Below the pieces are notes generated by a model. It worked only from the letters and a program-made list of their open reading frames with translations, was not told where the DNA came from and did not search any database. A stretch of 64,000 bases of DNA from Megachile rotundata (Eukaryota; Arthropoda; Insecta; Hymenoptera; Megachilidae), in contig NC_134984.1 in assembly GCF_050947335.1 (NCBI RefSeq), forward strand, positions 10,397,926 through 10,461,925, written 5' to 3'. Positions within the stretch are counted from its first letter, which is position 1; the number at the start of each line of letters is the position of its first letter. Below are positions 59,036-64,000 of this stretch, piece after piece. The translations under genes and the position numbers were made by a program.

Positions 59036-61861
59036 GAAGAGCTTCAATTAGTCAAAAATTGAAAAATCAAAATAAAAAGTTTTTAAAAAAGTACTAAATT
59101 TTGTAACCTGGAAAATCTATACTTAAATTTAAAAACTGAAGAAATTCTAAATTTCAGAAAATTCTAAATTGAGAAATCTTTCCATCGGTACCCTCGAGTG
59201 CCCGTCCGTGCACCCTCGCTGAACTAACCAATTAGTGAACTAACCCTTGCTCCTTTATTTTTATAATATATTATATTATTAAATGTCACGTGTTACGGTG
59301 ACGGTGAAGGTCTAGGTGCTCACTTTTCATGATCAGCTTTTTTTAAACTTGCACTTGGTACAAGGGAATGTCGATGCATGAGAAGACTCTTTGAACTCGT
59401 GGCACGTATTTATACAGCTTCTAATTTCTTCTCTGGTGAATACCTGCTCTGATGGAAGGTGCTCTGAGAAAAAGTAACAGATATTAGAAGTGTAAAGATA
59501 GTTATTACGCGGTTGTTTCACATGTCACATACTCCAGGCCCGTTTGAACGTAAATTAATGCATTCGTGCCTCTTTGACGTAACAGCAAAGTTTCAACTTT
59601 GAAACTTTGTGTATTTTTACAAGATGTTAAAGTGTACTTCACACGTTTTGAAAATTTTAACTCTTAAATAGTTAAATTGTATATGGTTTAATATAAAATA
59701 GTTATATAACAATTAAATGGTACATTAACATTTAAAAAATTAAAATATACTTTAAGGTAAATGATTAAATTATAATCGACGTTTGAATACTTTTTAATTC
59801 GGAATTAAAATATAATTGTTAATTGAAAGATTTTTCATGAAAAATTACAATAGGTTATTGTGTGTCTTAAACTTGTCGAACTGCATATGAAAAAAATTAT
59901 TTAAAAAGTTATTAAAAGAATTAATGCTTAGTTAACCATTCACTATTCATTTTTAATTAATACCTCTTTCAGTAAAGAACAAAAATATTAATTTAAATTC
60001 AATCATGTTTGATGCAAAATTTTAATGTATTTTTTAACCGAATTTCATATGTAAAAATTAATTTAAAATCTCAATTGTTAATTGCAATTTCTCCGCTATA
60101 ATAATTACAATTTAATTCTGTTTTTTTAACAAATATGACGGTTTAGAGTTTAGAGTATTTTTTGGCACATAAGAATAGTGGTTGCGCCCTTATTTTTGAC
60201 GAACCAGTTTTCACAACAAAATTTGCATGATATTAAATAAATGTAAATTATCTATCATCCAATTCACATTTGCATACTCGTCCTTTTCTTGAGAATAGTT
60301 TAACAATCCTACGAGAAAAACTACCCTTGCTGTTGCAAAGATAGTAAGAAAAGAACACCTTCTTTTAGGATTATTTTTCTAGGGGTACATAAATTATTTT
60401 AGTTGAATTCATACGGCTTTACAAAAGGGGTACATTAATTCTTCCCTTTTTTTCCTGGCAGTCTTATTAAACTTGCAAAGAAATTGTACTGTGGGGTGCA
60501 TGAATAACTTTGAGGATGTGTCCTTTATAGAACCTTGAAACCTGGCAACGGTTACTATTCTATAAATAATTCAAAGTAGTATAAGTAAGTATTAATAAAA
60601 ATTTAAGAAAGTAATTAAATAATTAACTTCAGTGTTATAATGAACATAATTTTGTGAAGAGAAAAATAATATTTTGCAAAATAAATTTTTTTAGTTCAAA
60701 TTTCTCAGATAAAATAATAATGTGATTAATAGTATTATTTACAGTAGTGATGTAACAATATTAATATTCTTATATAATACTATTAACCATAATATTATAA
60801 TAATATTAAGATTATAGTGTTATTAAGAGCAATACTGTAACAATATTAATATTAATAGTAATACATAGTAGTATGAGTTTGAACTCATCAAATTTTATTT
60901 TGAACAATTGTATTTTCCTCATCTATAAATTATAGTTATCAAAATATTGTGCAGTATTAAAATTAATTATCCAATTATTTTTTTTAAATTTTTATCCATA
61001 TTTTCCTTAAAAATAATAATAATATCAATACTGCTACTAAATCTATATTACTATAGATTGTACAATATTCCCACAAAATTACTATCCCTAAAAATGCGTA
61101 ATTACAAAGTATTAAAAATTAGTATAATTTCATCCCCCTAATAACGCAAAGTAACAGCGAACATTACCAAAAGAAAAATTATTTCTACCGAAACGAAAAA
61201 ATAATTTCAATTTAATGAGACGAAGAAAAACACTTTTGAGATGAAGCATTTTAATTAAAAGTTCAGTCTGAATCGATTTCTGATGCGAACAGGTGCTCTC
61301 GCGATTCATAAAGCGCTTCTTTATTTATGCCTTGAACCTGTGCAACCTTCCTACGGGCAACTTAATATCCTTGAACAAAGTTCCTATCGAACGGGTTGTT
61401 TTATCTTCACCCTTCACCGTTATCGTCATTAATTATCCTATTTACGACGACAGCGAGACATGACCCGGCAGCCTGTTCCCTTGTAACGATGTTCAACCAG
61501 TTATCAACTATTTATGGAAAACTCTGTTAACACTAGAGTAACCAAACCAGATAGAAGCTTGCCAAAAGTGCTTCAACTAATTTTCTGACCGCTGTAAATT
61601 TCCTATTCACTCTCCACTGCTTGTTAGTTTAAATTCAGGAATAATTAATTATATGTTTCTCTTTTATGTTGGTTGCGTTGCAATTTAAACATTGATGGCG
61701 AGTCTGATGCACTTTGTGATCAATTTTATTTGAATTAGTACTTTAATTTGGAGTTCAAGTCCAGTTATAATTTGCATAGCTAACGATTGGATAATACCAT
61801 AATATTTTAACTTCATTTGTCTATTTTAATATTTTAGCTGTTGTTATATGTTATTTTATGT
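59036..61861. other. AT-rich spacer with GC-rich patch at 61260-61520
   Basis: The patch contains acaggtgctctcgcg, tttatttatgcc, taattatccta and cacccttcaccgtt: E-box, Hox/Caudal-type and homeodomain-type words that fit an enhancer but prove nothing. TTAACACTAGAGTAACC at 61527 resembles a TTAA-type element end without a partner. No gene recognised. Confidence 0.35.
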
Positions 61862-62120
61862 TTTTGGGAAATTTGGAATTTTGAAGGTTTGACATTTGGG
61901 AATTTGAATATTTGAGAATATGGAAGTATGCAGATTTAGGGATATAGGAGTGCAGGGATTTAGAGAATTAGGTACTCGCAAATTTGGAAATTAAGTATTC
62001 AACAATACGGGAATTTGGGAGTTTAAAGATGTCGGAACTTGTGGATTTACGAATTTGGCAATTTAGTACCTTTAGAATTTACAAAATTTGGAAAATTAAT
62101 GTCTTAGGAATTTTAAACCT
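61862..62120 (+). repeat. Decayed GGAATTTTGAAG-type short-period sequence
   Basis: gggaatttgaatatttgaga, gatttagggatataggag and similar words, of the class of the large arrays but degraded. Confidence 0.5.
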
Positions 62121-64000
62121 TGAAAAAATCCATATCATGCAATAATTAACTCTATCAATTTTTGACCTCTAAGTATTGGCCTCCACTTATCTAACCTCCA
62201 CAAATGTACTTCCACATGTGCGCTTCTTCCAATTAAAGTAGCAAGTCCCCATTTGAAATGCATAAAACGAAAACAGATGGCTAAAGTGTGAAAGAAGTAT
62301 TCGAGCATTGGCAAGAATATATCGGTAAAAAAGCACGAGGACCAGTAAGGTCCCTTGGCAGCAGTATCGTGACAGAATCATTGATTGTCTCGAGGCACTT
62401 TAGTTCCCCGAGGCTTGTCAGACGCGCGTCATCAATCATCAACATGCGTGCGACGCGAAAACGGGAGAAGCCGCAAATGTTGTTCTGCTCGTCGTTAACC
62501 CTTCAGCTTGTCTTCAAGTCCTCCTCTTCAGCGATACACTTTAACTCGAGGACACGTGTAAAATGCGTACACGTGCACTACTGTCGGTCGGCCATAGGCG
62601 TAGCACGTGAAACGTCGCATCCATTAACCGGTTAACTGCGTTTGACGTGTATACACGTCGATTCAAAATTTTATTTCTGTATTGTTGTGTACATTGTTTA
62701 TATAAAAAAAAATCATTTACTGTTAAAACTTGAAGTTTTGATATGCGATAAAAATTTGCTGGTATGTTTTTTTTATATTATTAATTAATCTGCTATGTTT
62801 ATTATATTATCAATAAAACTTGTGGTTGACGTTTATATTCTTCGTGTAAAAATATTACAATTTATTTAAAAATCTTGAAGATACAATAAGTAATAAAAAT
62901 TTTGGAGGTAAACAATACTTTCGAATGAATTTTCATGCAAATTTTTTTCAGGTCGCTGATTATATGTAATTGAATTTTCTTAATTCAAGATGGTTGATCC
63001 AATATGGCTAATCGTATTTTAGAAAATGATAAAATCAGATCGAAGTACTTATATAAGGATTTTTGGAATCCCTAAGTACAAATTTGTATGAGAATTCATT
63101 CGAAAATATTGTTTCAATAAAAATGATCAGAAGTAACGAAATTTGCAACTTTGAGCCGCCATGTTGGATGTCGCCATCTTGAATTTTAAAAACTTACATA
63201 CATCCATGGACTTGAAATTCACTTTTCTAAGTTAAACTGAAGCATTTTTAATGTAATGTAGTTATTCGAATAGAAATCTGTCAGACTGTTTTTTCTCGAA
63301 AAATTGTTTATAACCTTTGAACTGATTCTTTGGAAAAAATATATTGGGATTCTAAAACAATCAAGTTTTACAGAAGAAAATTTTTGTACTGCATTTTTTG
63401 AAAAGACAAAACATCTCTTTGAGCGAAAAAGTCTTAAAAAAATCATTCGTTTGTATTAATAATAACCTAAATATCAAATTAAATTTTCGCGGGTAAATGT
63501 GTGTAAGCCAAAGATGGAGTTAAAAACGCGCGGCAAATTCAAATGTAACCAATTTCATGAATCGCTCTGTATAACTAAATTATGAATATTTATTCACTGA
63601 TTTAATATAAAGGGATACAAAACGTATAAAAATCCTATGTTACACATAAGAAGTCAGTATAACATATTTGAAACGCGCAAAAACGTGAAAAACAAAAATT
63701 TTAATCAACATAAGTGGAGATTGTATGAAAATATGTACGCATTTCCATTTTATGCGAAAGAAAACATTTAATTAGCAGAAGTGACTTCATTTGATATATT
63801 CGTATGAAAAGAAGAACTAAAAACAGTTTTAATCTGTTTATAAAACGCTTTGAAAAAAGTATTTTTCTCAATTGTCGGCTTCTTCGGTTCGTTCATTTCG
63901 AAGTCGAGGAAAAATATTGATTATCAACCACTGCTGTCAATGGCATTTACTCGTTTAATAATTTATCACTTAATTAACCCTGTCCACGTTATATGACTCC
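62121..64000. other. GC-rich patch then AT-rich DNA, no recognised gene
   Basis: 62330-62640 is GC-rich with several acacgtg words. TTAACCGGTTAA (62624-62635, Grainyhead-type AACCGGTT) and GACGTGTATACACGTC (62644-62659) are perfect palindromes. TTAACCCTGTCC at 63974 looks like the left end of a TTAA element cut by the window edge. Small open frames are unsupported. Confidence 0.4.

Noticed and set aside
1..64000. tRNA, rRNA or snRNA genes
   Set aside because: No B-box (GGTTCGAATCC type) or other conserved RNA core was found by eye on either strand; a covariance-model scan would be decisive.

Overview
The window reads as nuclear DNA of an insect, most likely a bee or other aculeate hymenopteran. 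This rests on very AT-rich non-coding DNA with small GC-rich islands, short introns in housekeeping genes, TTAGG-type motifs, piggyBac-like and mariner-like remnants, and three genes whose proteins look insect-like. The species cannot be fixed from the sequence alone.

0-19 kb is the gene-bearing part. Ncoa6 (+, 244-8893) is rebuilt from nine coding exons, including a 53-bp last exon, giving about 2,227 residues. It encodes a nuclear receptor coactivator 6 homologue. About 6.9 kb of AT-rich DNA follows, part of which may be a long 3' UTR. Next come two housekeeping genes in tail-to-tail order: pno1 (+, 15789-16673, 40S ribosome assembly KH protein) and Eipr1 (-, 18534-16793, WD-repeat partner of the EARP/GARP tethering complexes). 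Their stop codons lie 119 bp apart.

At 19.56-20.04 kb there is a promoter-like region (CCAAT, TATA and a GCATGCGC motif) and a probable non-coding first exon ending in a strong splice donor. At 58.0-58.27 kb there is an isolated, well-formed exon (acceptor, in-frame stop, ATG, open frame, donor). I infer, without proof, that these are exons of one long gene on the + strand with an intron of roughly 38 kb. I do not recognise the protein.

20-64 kb has almost no coding content. It is full of tandem arrays whose motifs differ but which very often have an 8-nt period (or 16 nt), each with strong strand asymmetry: GGGAATTT (21 kb), GATTTAGG (25 kb), AATTTGGATATTTTGG (44 kb), AGTAAAAT (46.7 kb), AAGTCTCA (50 kb), a GAATTGTGG type (51.5 kb), CAAATTGT (52.6 kb), TTACAAGT and ATTCACAG (58.5 kb). 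Some are built into higher-order units of 31 to about 285 bp. Other structures are a TATCGATA-rich 29-bp satellite (22.6-23.1 kb), a cluster of GACGCAC...GTGCGTC hairpins around 24.3-26.2 kb, a perfect 14-bp inverted repeat with two CACGTG boxes (24.58 kb), a tandem duplication at 37-38 kb whose differences sit only in its GC-rich part and edges, and several TTAA-flanked non-autonomous elements, one of them inserted inside an older tandem repeat. Between arrays lie GC-rich islands that may be cis-regulatory. Long open frames inside the arrays are by-products of the repeat period and are not annotated as genes.
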